Of a stretch of DNA of 35,284 nt, positions 25,367 to 33,808 are shown piece by piece. Source of the stretch: CAZTYW01 sp964617695 (GTDB lineage Bacteria; Chloroflexota; Dehalococcoidia; UBA2247; RBG-13-53-26); contig CAZTYW010000012.1 in the NCBI GenBank assembly GCA_964617695.1, positions 1-35,284 on the forward strand, written 5' to 3'. The notes beneath the pieces were generated by a model. The model ran no database searches, had not been told where the DNA came from, and saw only the letters and a program-made list of their open reading frames with translations. The position numbers and the translations under genes are program-made. Positions within the stretch are counted from its first letter, which is position 1, and each line of letters begins with the position of its first letter.

Positions 25367-25724
25367 AGGACCAGGGCCGCCTGCCGGCAAACACGGCATC
25401 CACGCCACCAGCGGGCGGCAGTGTGAACAGCATGAGATTCGGCGGCTGATTACCCAGGGATGATGCCCTTCCGGAAAGCTCGGGGCTGAAGAAGGGGGTT
25501 AGACTCGGGATAAGAGAGCTGCGTGAATGATTGCTTGAGGGTGTAGCGCTGTCCCTACATAAACCAGCGCATCAACATGCCGGTGGTCCCTTTCCTGACG
25601 ATGCGACAAGGCTGTGTTGCCTGGTCTTGCACCCATACGGGCACCGGTACGGGCTGCATCTTGGGCCCCCCAAAGCCCTGGAAGCTCATTCAGGGTCCCA
25701 CCGACACCTGTCACCCTTTCCCCC
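25367..25724. other. Gene-free stretch between convergent genes
   Basis: 358 bases without a convincing gene. Open frames here lack ribosome sites and have shadow-like composition. It holds a GC-rich hairpin (GCCGCCTG near 25376 with CGGGCGGC near 25416) and one arm of a 14-base inverted repeat (entered separately). Confidence 0.6.
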
Positions 25725-25737
25725 TTATCCCGAGTCT
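25501..25737. repeat. Perfect 14-base inverted repeat, 237-base span
   Basis: AGACTCGGGATAAG at 25501-25514 is the exact reverse complement of CTTATCCCGAGTCT at 25724-25737. The right arm is the last codons and stop of the leftward response regulator gene. No target duplication is visible at the outer ends. It may mark a small inverted-terminus element or a rearranged copy of the gene end. Confidence 0.6.
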
Positions 25738-26138
25738 GAGGCAGGCGTCATTTCCACAGTTCCGCTATCCGTGGAAAGGCTTCTATCAATCACCTGCATG
25801 AGGTGTCCCATGTCGAACGGTTTCTGAATGTAAGCGTATGGTCTGAATTCGGCGACCTTCTTTCGGTCAGGTTCCAGCACTGAAATAACGATCAGCGGCA
25901 CGCTCTCCCCCGATCCGATCTCCTGAAGTACTTTGGCCAGAAACCACCCATCACAGTCAGGCAGTCTTAAGTCCAGCACCATCAGGTCCAGCTTCTCCTG
26001 GAACAGGCACTTGACCGCATCGACTCCCCTGTGAAAGGCCTTAACATCGTGCCCCCTCCTGCTGAGGCAAATCTGTATGGTCTTCAATAGCAGACAATCG
26101 TCATCTATGACCAGAACTCTCTTGCTCACCGCGGCCAA
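25725..26138 (-). CDS. Single-domain response regulator (receiver only)
   Basis: 137 residues forming one CheY-like receiver: acidic pocket in VIDDDC, phosphoacceptor in LMVLDLRLPD near residue 56, and the conserved lysine in YIQKPF near 107. There is no output domain; a short Ser/Thr-rich tail follows. The start is TTG at 26138 or GTG at 26129; a GGGGGA motif lies before both. It follows the small PLDc_N-like gene by about 20 bases on the same strand, so both probably share the promoter near 26430. Its kinase is not evident; the kinase at 27278-28813 is the nearest candidate. Confidence 0.9.
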   Translation of the reverse strand: MAAVSKRVLVIDDDCLLLKTIQICLSRRGHDVKAFHRGVDAVKCLFQEKLDLMVLDLRLPDCDGWFLAKVLQEIGSGESVPLIVISVLEPDRKKVAEFRPYAYIQKPFDMGHLMQVIDRSLSTDSGTVEMTPASDSG

Positions 26139-26157
26139 TTCCCCCGAGAGACATATC

Positions 26158-26385
26158 TCAGCTATCCTGAAAACCCTCTGTCCGAATCTCAGGGTGAATC
26201 AGCAAGTACGCCAAGGAGCCGAGGCAGGTGACGAACAGTATGGCCAATGCCCACAGCCCCTTCCTACCACCCACCACTCGCTGCCTCACAACGAGATCCT
26301 CCAGCGCCATTGGCACCAGCGCCCAGTGAGCCAGGCCCAGGATTACCGCCAGAGAGACGACCCTTAACAAGAATTCCAGTTCCAT
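26158..26385 (-). CDS. Small PLDc_N-like membrane protein
   Basis: 75 residues with two hydrophobic helices (about 5-25 and 43-65). The second, KGLWALAILFVTCLGSLAYLL, has the lysine-x-x-W entry, small glycine turn and tyrosine of the PLDc_N membrane domain found in phospholipase-like and regulatory proteins, here without a catalytic domain. ATG at 26385 is chosen because GGGGGGAG lies eight bases upstream; the longer frame to 26529 adds an implausible basic stretch. Role unknown. Confidence 0.72.
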   Translation of the reverse strand: MELEFLLRVVSLAVILGLAHWALVPMALEDLVVRQRVVGGRKGLWALAILFVTCLGSLAYLLIHPEIRTEGFQDS

Positions 26386-26424
26386 GGCGCTACTCCCCCC
26401 TTCACGCTCGCCTGTCCTGGCATG

Positions 26425-26496
26425 ATTGTAGTCTGGGAAACGTAAGGAAGGTGTAAAGAAGGAAGGGGTGGATCGTAAGGATTTTATAAGGATTTT
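26425..26496 (-). promoter_or_regulatory. Candidate OmpR/PhoB-type activated promoter with in-phase 11-bp repeats
   Basis: On the + strand TAAGGAAG (26443), TAAAGAAG (26454), TAAGGATTTT (26476) and TAAGGATTTT (26487) start at exact multiples of 11 bases; the position at 26465 is not kept. On the leftward strand TACAAT (26430-26425) follows the nearest repeat by 12 bases, and no good -35 is seen. This is the layout of promoters activated by OmpR/PhoB-family regulators. It faces the PLDc_N-like gene, whose start is 40 bases further on. Confidence 0.6.
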
Positions 26497-26571
26497 GGCG
26501 TTGAGGGCGTTGGATGGGCTGCGAGTCAATGCGCAGAGCGTCTATCAGGCTGCGGCGCCCTTATGCAACCA

Positions 26572-27264
26572 CTAGTCTGGCTTGACGAAACGGTATCCGA
26601 TGCGCGGTTGGGTCACAATGAAGCGAGGATTCGAAGGGTCATCTTCAATCTTGCTCCTGAGCTGTCGGACAAAAACACGCACATACTCGCTTTCTTCACC
26701 GTATTCCGGGCCCCAGACATTGTGGAGCAGCTCTTTGTGCGTCAGTACCTTCCCGTGGTTGGAGACCAGGTATGCCAGCAGCTCGTACTCGGTCTGTGTG
26801 AGTCTCACGGTCTGTCCTCTTCGCCTGACGGCCCGCCTGGTGAAGTCAACCTCCAGGTCACCTGCAGTGAAAACCGGGGCAACAGCCCTTGTGCTCCCTG
26901 AACGCCTGAGAGCAACCCTGATCCGGGCCAGCAACTCCTCTATGCCGAAGGGCTTGGTAACGTAATCGTCGGCACCCTCATCAAGGGCTTTGACCTTGTC
27001 AGCTTCGTCTTCCCTCACGCTCAGGATTATGATTGGCATGTCACCCCACTCCCTTATCCTGCGGCAGGCCTCGACCCCATCCATGTGGGGCATGTTTACA
27101 TCAAGAACGATCACATCTGGATCAATGCGCCCTGCCGCCTCCACAGCCTCGAACCCGTCCTGCGCAACGTGTACCTCATAGCCGCGCGCCTCGAGGTTGG
27201 CCCGAATGAACATGCGTATTTTGGGCTCATCGTCGACTACAAGTATCCTGGTCTTCTTGGGCAT
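26572..27264 (-). CDS. OmpR/KdpE-type response regulator
   Basis: 230 residues: receiver (about 5-118, with VVDDEP, phosphoacceptor in VIVLDVNMP, and KPFG) and a winged-helix OmpR output domain (about 135-228, ending RFIVTQPRIGYRFV). It most resembles KdpE. The ATG at 27264 is preferred, as it opens the receiver directly and GAGG lies before it; a GTG at 27288 would overlap the kinase by 11 bases. It follows its kinase on the same strand. Its target may be the 11-bp repeats just downstream at 26443-26496 (inference). Confidence 0.95.
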   Translation of the reverse strand: MPKKTRILVVDDEPKIRMFIRANLEARGYEVHVAQDGFEAVEAAGRIDPDVIVLDVNMPHMDGVEACRRIREWGDMPIIILSVREDEADKVKALDEGADDYVTKPFGIEELLARIRVALRRSGSTRAVAPVFTAGDLEVDFTRRAVRRRGQTVRLTQTEYELLAYLVSNHGKVLTHKELLHNVWGPEYGEESEYVRVFVRQLRSKIEDDPSNPRFIVTQPRIGYRFVKPD

Positions 27265-27277
27265 ACAGTTACTGTCC

Positions 27278-28813
27278 TCAACGGTCACCAGGCTGGGCTG
27301 CGGGCAACCTTAAGTAGAAGGTGGAGCCACATCCGGCGTCGCTTTCAGCCCATATCCGCCCGCCGTGAGCACGGATCAACGCCTGGCAGATGGCCAGGCC
27401 GAGACCGGTGCCACCGGGCCTTCGCCTCGCCTGAGCACCGCGATAGAATTTCTCAAACACCTTCTCCAGCTCCTCCGCCGGTATGCCAGGACCCTGGTCA
27501 GACACACTCACTTCCACTTCTCCGTTCACGCTTCTGGCTCTGAAAGTTATGGTGGTGCCTTCTTCGGAGTAGGCTGCCGCATTCTCCAGCAGGTTCACCA
27601 GCACCTGTTTCATCTGGCTGTAGTCCACGCAGATTTCTGGTAGTTCGGTCTCCAGGTCAGTCTCAAAGGTGTGATCCTTGTGGAGCCATTTCTGCTGCTC
27701 GAGCGTTTCACTGACGATGTCTGATATGCTGCGGAGCTCCTTCTCCGGCTTCCAGACACCCGCCTCAATCCTGCTCATGTTTAGCAGATTGGTCACCAGG
27801 CTGGCCAGCCTGTCCGTCTCTTCGCTAATGCCAGTGAGAAGCATCTCGCGGGTCTCGCTGTCCCAGTCCACGTCTTTCTGCAACAGGCTACTGATGATTC
27901 CCTTGATAGAGGTCAGCGGTGATCGAAGGTCGTGGGACACGTTAGAAAGAAGATCAGATTTCAACCTGTTGAGTTCAATGAGTTCCATCTCGACCTTCTT
28001 GCGCTGGGTGATGTTTCTGAAGGCAGCAAGCTGGCAGACCACACCATCAGAATCAACAAAGGGAGATGCAACAACCTCATAGGTCCGGCCATCAGGCAGG
28101 TCGTACTCCCATCTCTCCGTCGAGCCGTTGACAACCTTCGACAGTCTGCAGATTTCGCCGCATGGTTCGTCAAAGCCGTGAAGATAGTCATAGCAGAGGC
28201 TGCCCACGCCCTCGCCGAACTCCCTGGCCATGCTCCTGTTCACGAAGCGTATCCTGCATCGCGGGTCTATCAACAGGACTCCTTCCTCCATCATCTCCAG
28301 CATTCCCAGGAGCCTGTCTCTGTCGCTACGCACCAGAGCCTCGAGTTGTGCTCGCCGCTCGATCCCATTGTGAACCATTCCGGTAAGGATACTGATGAAG
28401 CCTGCAGCTACAGTGAAAACTGCTATCCTGAGTAGTGGGTCAGGGAAGGGAGACAGACTGAGCGCCCGGGGCAGGAAGGCAATGAATGCATCGATAGTAA
28501 CAATCACGGCGCCTCTGATCCTGTAGACGTAGGCGCCGTAGATTATCGGAGCCAGGAAGAGGAGCCGGTGCGCATCATGAGGAGCATAGAAGAAATCCAG
28601 GCGCAGGGCTTCCCAACCAGCCCAGTCCACCAGTTCGCCGAAGTAGTAGAAAAGGATGCAAATCTCAAACAGAAGCACAAGCAGGCCGAAAGAGTAGCCA
28701 TTGCGGCTGCCCAGCACCGCCAGGGCGGCTCTGACGCGGGAGCGCCCCTCTTTCACCTGCTCCTCGGCTTCTGCTTCGGCATCAACCACAGCCAACTCTC
28801 TCCAAGATACCAT
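27278..28813 (-). CDS. Membrane sensor histidine kinase (4TM-PAS-HisKA-HATPase)
   Basis: 511 residues. After a charged N-terminus, about four membrane helices (35-150) share a pattern with the two other membrane sensors here (LAPIIYG, RGAVIVT, LPRAL). A PAS domain (about 170-285) contains the cysteine-histidine pattern C-Y-x3-H-x4-P-C-x3-C. HisKA has NVSHDLRSP near 300; the ATPase domain has NLLENAAAYS, SDQGPGI, FEKFYRG and GTGLGLAIC, a KdpD-like C-terminal half. The KdpD N-terminal domains are absent, so it is not KdpD itself. Operon partner: the OmpR-type regulator. Confidence 0.95.
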   Translation of the reverse strand: MVSWRELAVVDAEAEAEEQVKEGRSRVRAALAVLGSRNGYSFGLLVLLFEICILFYYFGELVDWAGWEALRLDFFYAPHDAHRLLFLAPIIYGAYVYRIRGAVIVTIDAFIAFLPRALSLSPFPDPLLRIAVFTVAAGFISILTGMVHNGIERRAQLEALVRSDRDRLLGMLEMMEEGVLLIDPRCRIRFVNRSMAREFGEGVGSLCYDYLHGFDEPCGEICRLSKVVNGSTERWEYDLPDGRTYEVVASPFVDSDGVVCQLAAFRNITQRKKVEMELIELNRLKSDLLSNVSHDLRSPLTSIKGIISSLLQKDVDWDSETREMLLTGISEETDRLASLVTNLLNMSRIEAGVWKPEKELRSISDIVSETLEQQKWLHKDHTFETDLETELPEICVDYSQMKQVLVNLLENAAAYSEEGTTITFRARSVNGEVEVSVSDQGPGIPAEELEKVFEKFYRGAQARRRPGGTGLGLAICQALIRAHGGRIWAESDAGCGSTFYLRLPAAQPGDR

Positions 28814-29230
28814 CCGACTCGCCTGGCGGACCGATTCCCGCTCGGCCGACCTTTGTTCGCTTGACTTGAACGTGACTTATGGCTGCCAGAGTGACCACCA
28901 CATTCCATCCACTTGTCGTATGGGGACTTGCGCCGGATGAGGCCCAAAATTGGCAAACGCCCTCGGTGCCAGGGCACCCTTTTTTTCCATTTGCTATTAT
29001 ACACCTTGCCTGACTGCATCATTCTGGCTCTCGGCTATTCTGACCGCAAGGCACAGCCGAGGCCCGATCCCAGGGCCCGCCTGGTGGCAAGAAGGGCAGA
29101 GATTGCAGCTCGACGCGGCGATTATATCTTCCTTGCTTAGAACACAGTCGCCAATTCGATCGAAGATAATGTTGAGGCTGCATGACTAAGCACAACAACA
29201 ACCATCCGAAATGTTGATATCCTTTTGGAA
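28814..29230. other. Intergenic region between divergent operons
   Basis: 417 bases with no convincing gene. On the leftward strand TATAAT (28998-28993) could be the -10 of the kinase operon, without a clear -35. On the rightward strand a short stem, GGTGC (28965-28969) with GCACC (28974-28978), is followed by seven T (28980-28986) and looks like a weak terminator against readthrough. I could not identify the promoter of the rightward Hdr operon. Confidence 0.5.
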
Positions 29231-30487
29231 ATGCGGTATCATTCTACTGGTCGAGGGGAATATGATGCCGACGGGCACCATCCACGAATAACGGTCGGCA
29301 CGCGAGTTCTGAGTAGCCCAAGAAGAGGTCAGAACATAACCACGGCGGTCACCCCATTCAGAGAAGCCGTAGACGCTCTGACAGAGGCAGGCGGCGAAGC
29401 TCTCAAGCAATGCTATCAGTGCGGACTGTGTACCGGCACCTGCCCCTGGAACCAGGTTAGAAGTTTCCTCACCCGCAAACTCATCCACCAGGCGCAGCTA
29501 GGCGTAGTCGACTTCGAAGGAGAAGACACCTGGACATGCGCCACCTGCCGCGCTTGCGTAGTCCGCTGTCCGCGCGGCGTAGCCATCATCGACATCATGA
29601 AAGCCATGCGCAACATAATAGTGGAGATGGGGGCCGGCTATCTCCCCGACTCGCTCCGGGTAACGCTGAAGAACATCGCCGCAACAGGGAACCCGCTCGG
29701 AGAACCAGCGGAAAAGAGGGCCGACTGGGCAAAAGACCTCGATCTGGTGACTTTCAGCAAGGAGACCGACATACTGTACTTCTCCTGCTGCATACCTGCG
29801 TATGACCCCAGCGTCAAGAGAGTGGCCCGCACCACAGCCAACGTCCTCAAAAGGGCAGGGGTAGACTTCGGCATCCTGGGTGCCAGCGAAAGCTGCTGTG
29901 GCGAGAGTGTACGCAAGGCAGGCAATGAGAGCCTGTTCCAGAGGCTGGCTCAGGGCAATATCGCCGCTTTTGCCGAGAGCGGCGTCACCAGAGTAGTCGT
30001 CAGCTCCCCCCACTGCTATCACACCTTCAAGAACGAGTATCCAGAACTCGGAGGCAGCTTCGAGGTGTTGCACTTCACTCAGTTGGTGGCCGAGCTGGTC
30101 AGGGAGGGAAGACTCAACTTCACCAAGGAGGTGAAGGCCAGGGTGACCTATCACGACCCGTGCTATCTGGGGCGCCACAATGACGTTTACGATGAACCAA
30201 GAGAGATTCTGACGAGCATCCCCGGCCTGGAACTGGTGGAGATGCCTGATTACGGCGCCAACAGCCTGTGTTGTGGCGGTGGCGGCGGACGGATATGGAT
30301 GGAGACCAAGAAGGGAGAAAGGCTTTCAGACCTCAGAGTTGACCAGGCGATTGGGGTGGGCGCCAGCGTCCTGGTGGCCGCCTGTCCGTACTGCGTGCTC
30401 AACTTCGAGGACAGCGTCCTGACAATGGACAAAGGCAGCACAATCCAGGTGAAGGATATCTCAGAGCTGGTCCAGGAGGCAATCTAG
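29231..30487 (+). CDS. Soluble HdrD-like protein: ferredoxin plus two CCG domains
   Basis: 418 residues. After about 55 variable residues, a two-cluster ferredoxin (CYQCGLCTGTC near 60, CATCRACVVRC near 102) leads into two CCG domains like those that hold non-cubane [4Fe-4S] clusters in HdrB/HdrD. The second is complete (DPCYLG, LCCGGGGG, ACPYC). The first has FSCC and SESCCGE but SSPHC where the family has ACPHC: the first ligand cysteine is Ser (TCC at 30005-30007). It lacks the membrane part of its paralogue at 6252-8324. The start is uncertain: ATG 29231 or TTG 29225, both with weak ribosome sites. It replaces separate HdrB and HdrC next to hdrA. Confidence 0.92.
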   Translation: MRYHSTGRGEYDADGHHPRITVGTRVLSSPRRGQNITTAVTPFREAVDALTEAGGEALKQCYQCGLCTGTCPWNQVRSFLTRKLIHQAQLGVVDFEGEDTWTCATCRACVVRCPRGVAIIDIMKAMRNIIVEMGAGYLPDSLRVTLKNIAATGNPLGEPAEKRADWAKDLDLVTFSKETDILYFSCCIPAYDPSVKRVARTTANVLKRAGVDFGILGASESCCGESVRKAGNESLFQRLAQGNIAAFAESGVTRVVVSSPHCYHTFKNEYPELGGSFEVLHFTQLVAELVREGRLNFTKEVKARVTYHDPCYLGRHNDVYDEPREILTSIPGLELVEMPDYGANSLCCGGGGGRIWMETKKGERLSDLRVDQAIGVGASVLVAACPYCVLNFEDSVLTMDKGSTIQVKDISELVQEAI

Positions 30488-30528
30488 CAGCATCGAAGCT
30501 GCTTTGAAAGAAGAAGGAAAGCAGGGCT

Positions 30529-32526
30529 ATGGCCAGGGTTGGTGTGTTTATATGTCACTGCGGCACTAATATCGCCGGTACCGTCGATGTCACTGCGGTG
30601 GTTGAAGCAGCCAGACACATGCCGATGGTGACACACGCCGAGGACTACAAGTACAACTGCAGTGACCCAGGACAGGCGTCCATCCGTGACGCTATTACCG
30701 CCAATCGTCTCAACAGGGTGGTCGTTGCAGCCTGCTCGCCTCGGATGCACGAGAACACATTTCGCAACACGATTGCCGCAGCCGGCCTGAACCCTTACCT
30801 GCTGGAAATGGCCAACATACGAGAGCATTGCAGTTGGGTCCATGGCGACGGCAAGGAGGCAGCAACCGAGAAGGCAATCGAGCTGATCAGGATGGCAGTA
30901 GCCAAGGTGAGCCGCCATGAGGCACTTTTCCCCAAGCAGCTACCCATCACCAAGCGGGCGCTGGTTATTGGCGGCGGTATCGCCGGAATCCAGGCAGCCC
31001 TGGACGTTGCCAATACCGGCCATGAGGTCGTTCTGGTAGAGCGCGAGCCCACTATCGGCGGCCACATGGCCCAACTGGACAAGACCTTCCCTACCCTCGA
31101 TTGCTCCTCATGCATTCTCACTCCCAAGATGGTCGACGTTGCCCAGCACCCCGACATTACTCTGCTGACTTACGCAGAGGTAAAGGAGGTCAAGGGCTTT
31201 GTGGGCAACTTCGAGGTCAGCATATTGCAGAAAGCACGCAAGGTAGACCATGTGACATGTACCGGTTGCGGCACCTGCTGGCAGAAGTGCCCCGAGAAGG
31301 TGGATTCAGAGTTTGACGTGGGAATCGGCAAACGCCCTGCGATCTACATTCCCTTCCCCCAGGCAGTGCCCCCCAAACCAGTGATCGACACGGAACACTG
31401 CCGCTATATTAACTATCTTCGCTTCACCAACGAAGGCAAGGAGGGCAAGCCCCCACCCAAGTGCCAGGTCTGCGAGAAGCTCTGTCCCACGAACGCCATT
31501 GACTGGGAGCAGGAGGACCAGCTTCTCACCGAGAAGTTTGGAGCCATTATCGTAGCTACCGGCTACCAGCCCTTCGACCCCAAGGGCTACACCGAGTTGG
31601 GGGCAGGTAGATATCCCGACGTGATCACCGGTCTGGAGCTGGAGCGCATGATGAGCGCCTCCGGCCCCATGGGAGGCGAGGTTAGCCGCCCCTCCAATGG
31701 TGCCCACCCCAAGCAAGTCGTGTTCATTACCTGCATCGGCTCAAGGGATGAACAAAGGGGACGCACCTATTGCAGCAAGGTATGCTGCATGTACATAGCC
31801 AAGCACGCCATCATGCTCAAGGAGCATGACCCTGAGGTACAGTGCTACGTGTTCTACATGGATGTCCGCGCAGTGAGCAAAGACTATGAGGAGTTCTACA
31901 AGCGGGCCCAGGAGAGCGGTGCCACGTACATTCGTGGGAAAGTGTCTGCCATCCGAGAGGAGGGCGATCAATTGATAGTGCGGGGCGAGGACACCCTGCT
32001 GGGTGAAATAGTGGAGATTCCGGCTGACCTGGTGGTGCTGGCAACGGGCATTGAACACAGCCTGGGGGCAGCAGAGCTGGCCCAGACCCTCAAAGTCAGC
32101 TATGACACCAACGAGCTGTTTATCGAGGCGCATCCCAAGCTGCGCCCGGTGGAGACCATGAGCGACGGTGTATTCCTGGCGGGGGCCTGTGTCGGGCCTC
32201 GGGACATCCCGGAATCCGTTGCGTCAGGCAGCGCTGCGGCGGCAAAGGTAGCCACGCTGTTCAGCCCGGACTACCTGACCACCGACCCCATGGTGTCGGT
32301 TGTCGATGCCGTGAAGTGCAGCGGGTGTCTACTGTGCTATCAGGCCTGTCCCTTCACCGCCATCGATACCCAGGTTACCAGAGACGGCCGCACGGTAGCG
32401 GTGGTGAATGAGAGCGTATGTAAGGGATGCGGCCTGTGCGTGGCTGGCTGCCGCTTCGGGGCGGCCAACCTGCGCGGTTTCAGCCAGCAGCAGTTACTCG
32501 CTGAGGTGACAGCTTTATGTCAGTAG
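30529..32526 (+). CDS. hdrA: HdrA-like flavin-containing subunit
   Basis: 665 residues, standard bacterial/archaeal HdrA. N-terminal domain (FICHCGTNIAG, then VVVAACSPRMHE), FAD Rossmann motif VIGGGIAGIQAAL near 148, the family signature KTFPTLDCSSCILTPKM near 185, an inserted two-cluster ferredoxin (CTGCGTCWQKC, then CQVCEKLC), a second FAD-binding part (FITCIGSRD, GVFLAGACVGPRDIPES) and a C-terminal ferredoxin (CSGCLLCYQAC, CKGCGLCVAGC). HdrA flavin is the bifurcation site in characterised complexes. The gene overlaps the MvhD-like gene by ten bases. Confidence 0.97.
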   Translation: MARVGVFICHCGTNIAGTVDVTAVVEAARHMPMVTHAEDYKYNCSDPGQASIRDAITANRLNRVVVAACSPRMHENTFRNTIAAAGLNPYLLEMANIREHCSWVHGDGKEAATEKAIELIRMAVAKVSRHEALFPKQLPITKRALVIGGGIAGIQAALDVANTGHEVVLVEREPTIGGHMAQLDKTFPTLDCSSCILTPKMVDVAQHPDITLLTYAEVKEVKGFVGNFEVSILQKARKVDHVTCTGCGTCWQKCPEKVDSEFDVGIGKRPAIYIPFPQAVPPKPVIDTEHCRYINYLRFTNEGKEGKPPPKCQVCEKLCPTNAIDWEQEDQLLTEKFGAIIVATGYQPFDPKGYTELGAGRYPDVITGLELERMMSASGPMGGEVSRPSNGAHPKQVVFITCIGSRDEQRGRTYCSKVCCMYIAKHAIMLKEHDPEVQCYVFYMDVRAVSKDYEEFYKRAQESGATYIRGKVSAIREEGDQLIVRGEDTLLGEIVEIPADLVVLATGIEHSLGAAELAQTLKVSYDTNELFIEAHPKLRPVETMSDGVFLAGACVGPRDIPESVASGSAAAAKVATLFSPDYLTTDPMVSVVDAVKCSGCLLCYQACPFTAIDTQVTRDGRTVAVVNESVCKGCGLCVAGCRFGAANLRGFSQQQLLAEVTALCQ

Positions 32527-32948
32527 AGTTCGAGCCCAGGATAGTTGGATTCCTCTGCAACTGGTGCAGCTATGCCGGCGCTGATATGGCCGGTACCAGT
32601 CGTATCTGCTACCCCCCGAATATTCGAATCATACGGGTGCCCTGCTCGGCCAGAGTCGACCCCCTGCTGATAGTCAAGTCTTTCCAGTTGGGGGCTGACG
32701 GCGTACTCGTCGCCGGTTGCCACCCCGGCGACTGCCACTACACCGAGGGTAACTATCACGCCCGGCGTCGCTTTGCGCTGCTTCGTCCATTCCTGGTGTA
32801 TCTGGGTGTTGAGAGTGAGAGATTCCAGGTGGAATGGGTCTCCGCCTCGGAAGGCAAACGCTGGTCGGAGGTGGTGTCCTCATTTACGGACCAGGTGCGA
32901 AGGCTGGGGCCCAGAAGAGCCCCCGTGGCTCAGGAAGTCGTGGTATGA
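32517..32948 (+). CDS. mvhD: MvhD/FlxD-like [2Fe-2S] subunit
   Basis: 143 residues of the FrhD/MvhD delta family that passes electrons from a hydrogenase or NAD(P)H oxidoreductase to HdrA. Cluster ligands appear as CNWCSY near 14, RVPCSARVDP near 41 and GCHPGDCHY near 65. Overlaps hdrA by ten bases and the next gene by four (ATGA), so it is translationally coupled to both. Confidence 0.95.
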   Translation: MSVEFEPRIVGFLCNWCSYAGADMAGTSRICYPPNIRIIRVPCSARVDPLLIVKSFQLGADGVLVAGCHPGDCHYTEGNYHARRRFALLRPFLVYLGVESERFQVEWVSASEGKRWSEVVSSFTDQVRRLGPRRAPVAQEVVV

Positions 32949-33808
32949 ACCTGACTGAAGAGATCCGAAGGAAGGCCAGCGAGCTGCTGGAAAGCAAAGC
33001 CGTAGACTGCGTTATTGGCTACGAACGTGCCACGGACGGAGTGACGGCTCGTCCGTCGTTTGCCTATGATCCGAAAGAGGCAGACAGGCTCATCTTTGAC
33101 CAGACGTGCGGCCATAACCTGGTGAAGTACCTGCTGAACCGCAAGGACAAAGTGACCGGCATCGTGGTGAAGCCCTGTGATTCCCGGGCCATCAACCTGC
33201 TACTTGGTGAGAGCCAGATTCAGCGGGACAAGGTGTCCATCATCGGAGTGGTATGCCCCGGGATAGTGAAGACGAGCTGGAATTCGGCCAGCGAGGAATT
33301 GGAGGCTGCCTGCCAGCTATGTCAGCGACATACTCCAGTGGTGTACGACTTCCTGGTTGGGGAACCACCGGCGTCGGAGCCAGACATACCCGAGCCCTAC
33401 CCGGATGTAGCCCGAGTGGAGAGTCTGTCGGCGGCCGAGAGAAGGGCGTTCTGGGAGGAGCAGTCCAGCCGCTGCATCCGCTGCTACGCCTGCCGCCAGG
33501 TCTGCCCCGGATGCTATTGCAGCGAGTGCTTCGTGGAGCGACTGGACCCTCTGTGGGTCGGCATCAGGATAGCCCCCAGCGAGAACGAGATGTGGAGCGC
33601 CATGCGCGCTTTTCACCTGGCCGGAAGGTGCGTTGGCTGCCACGCCTGCGAACGTGTCTGCCCGCTGGACATCCCGCTCAGCCTGCTCAACCGCAAGCTG
33701 GAAAAAGAGGTGCTGGAGCTGTTCGGTTTTCAGCCGGGTATGGACCCCGAAGCTGCGGCACCGCTCTCCACCTTCAGAAAAGATGAGAAAATAGGGATCG
33801 GCGAATGA
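32945..33808 (+). CDS. Flx/sulfhydrogenase-beta-type iron-sulfur protein, copy 1
   Basis: 287 residues. VKPCDSRAI near 72, an incomplete cysteine cluster in the middle (CQLCQRH), then two ferredoxin groups: CIRCYACRQVCPGCYCSEC near 178 and CVGCHACERVC near 223. It resembles the next protein and the FrhB/AsrA-like family that shuttles electrons next to an NAD(P)H flavoprotein. The ATG at 32945 overlaps the previous stop (ATGA); the longer frame from 32834 is rejected as it would overlap mvhD by 115 bases. Probably FlxB- or FlxC-like. Confidence 0.85.
   Translation: MNLTEEIRRKASELLESKAVDCVIGYERATDGVTARPSFAYDPKEADRLIFDQTCGHNLVKYLLNRKDKVTGIVVKPCDSRAINLLLGESQIQRDKVSIIGVVCPGIVKTSWNSASEELEAACQLCQRHTPVVYDFLVGEPPASEPDIPEPYPDVARVESLSAAERRAFWEEQSSRCIRCYACRQVCPGCYCSECFVERLDPLWVGIRIAPSENEMWSAMRAFHLAGRCVGCHACERVCPLDIPLSLLNRKLEKEVLELFGFQPGMDPEAAAPLSTFRKDEKIGIGE

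Noticed and set aside
25499..25714. Small leftward gene between the two-CW gene and the receiver
   Set aside because: 71 codons with no ribosome site and no hydrophobic or domain pattern; it coincides with the inverted repeat span.
27278..28813. KdpD
   Set aside because: The C-terminal kinase half resembles KdpD, but the KdpD and universal stress N-terminal domains are absent and no kdp transport genes are near.
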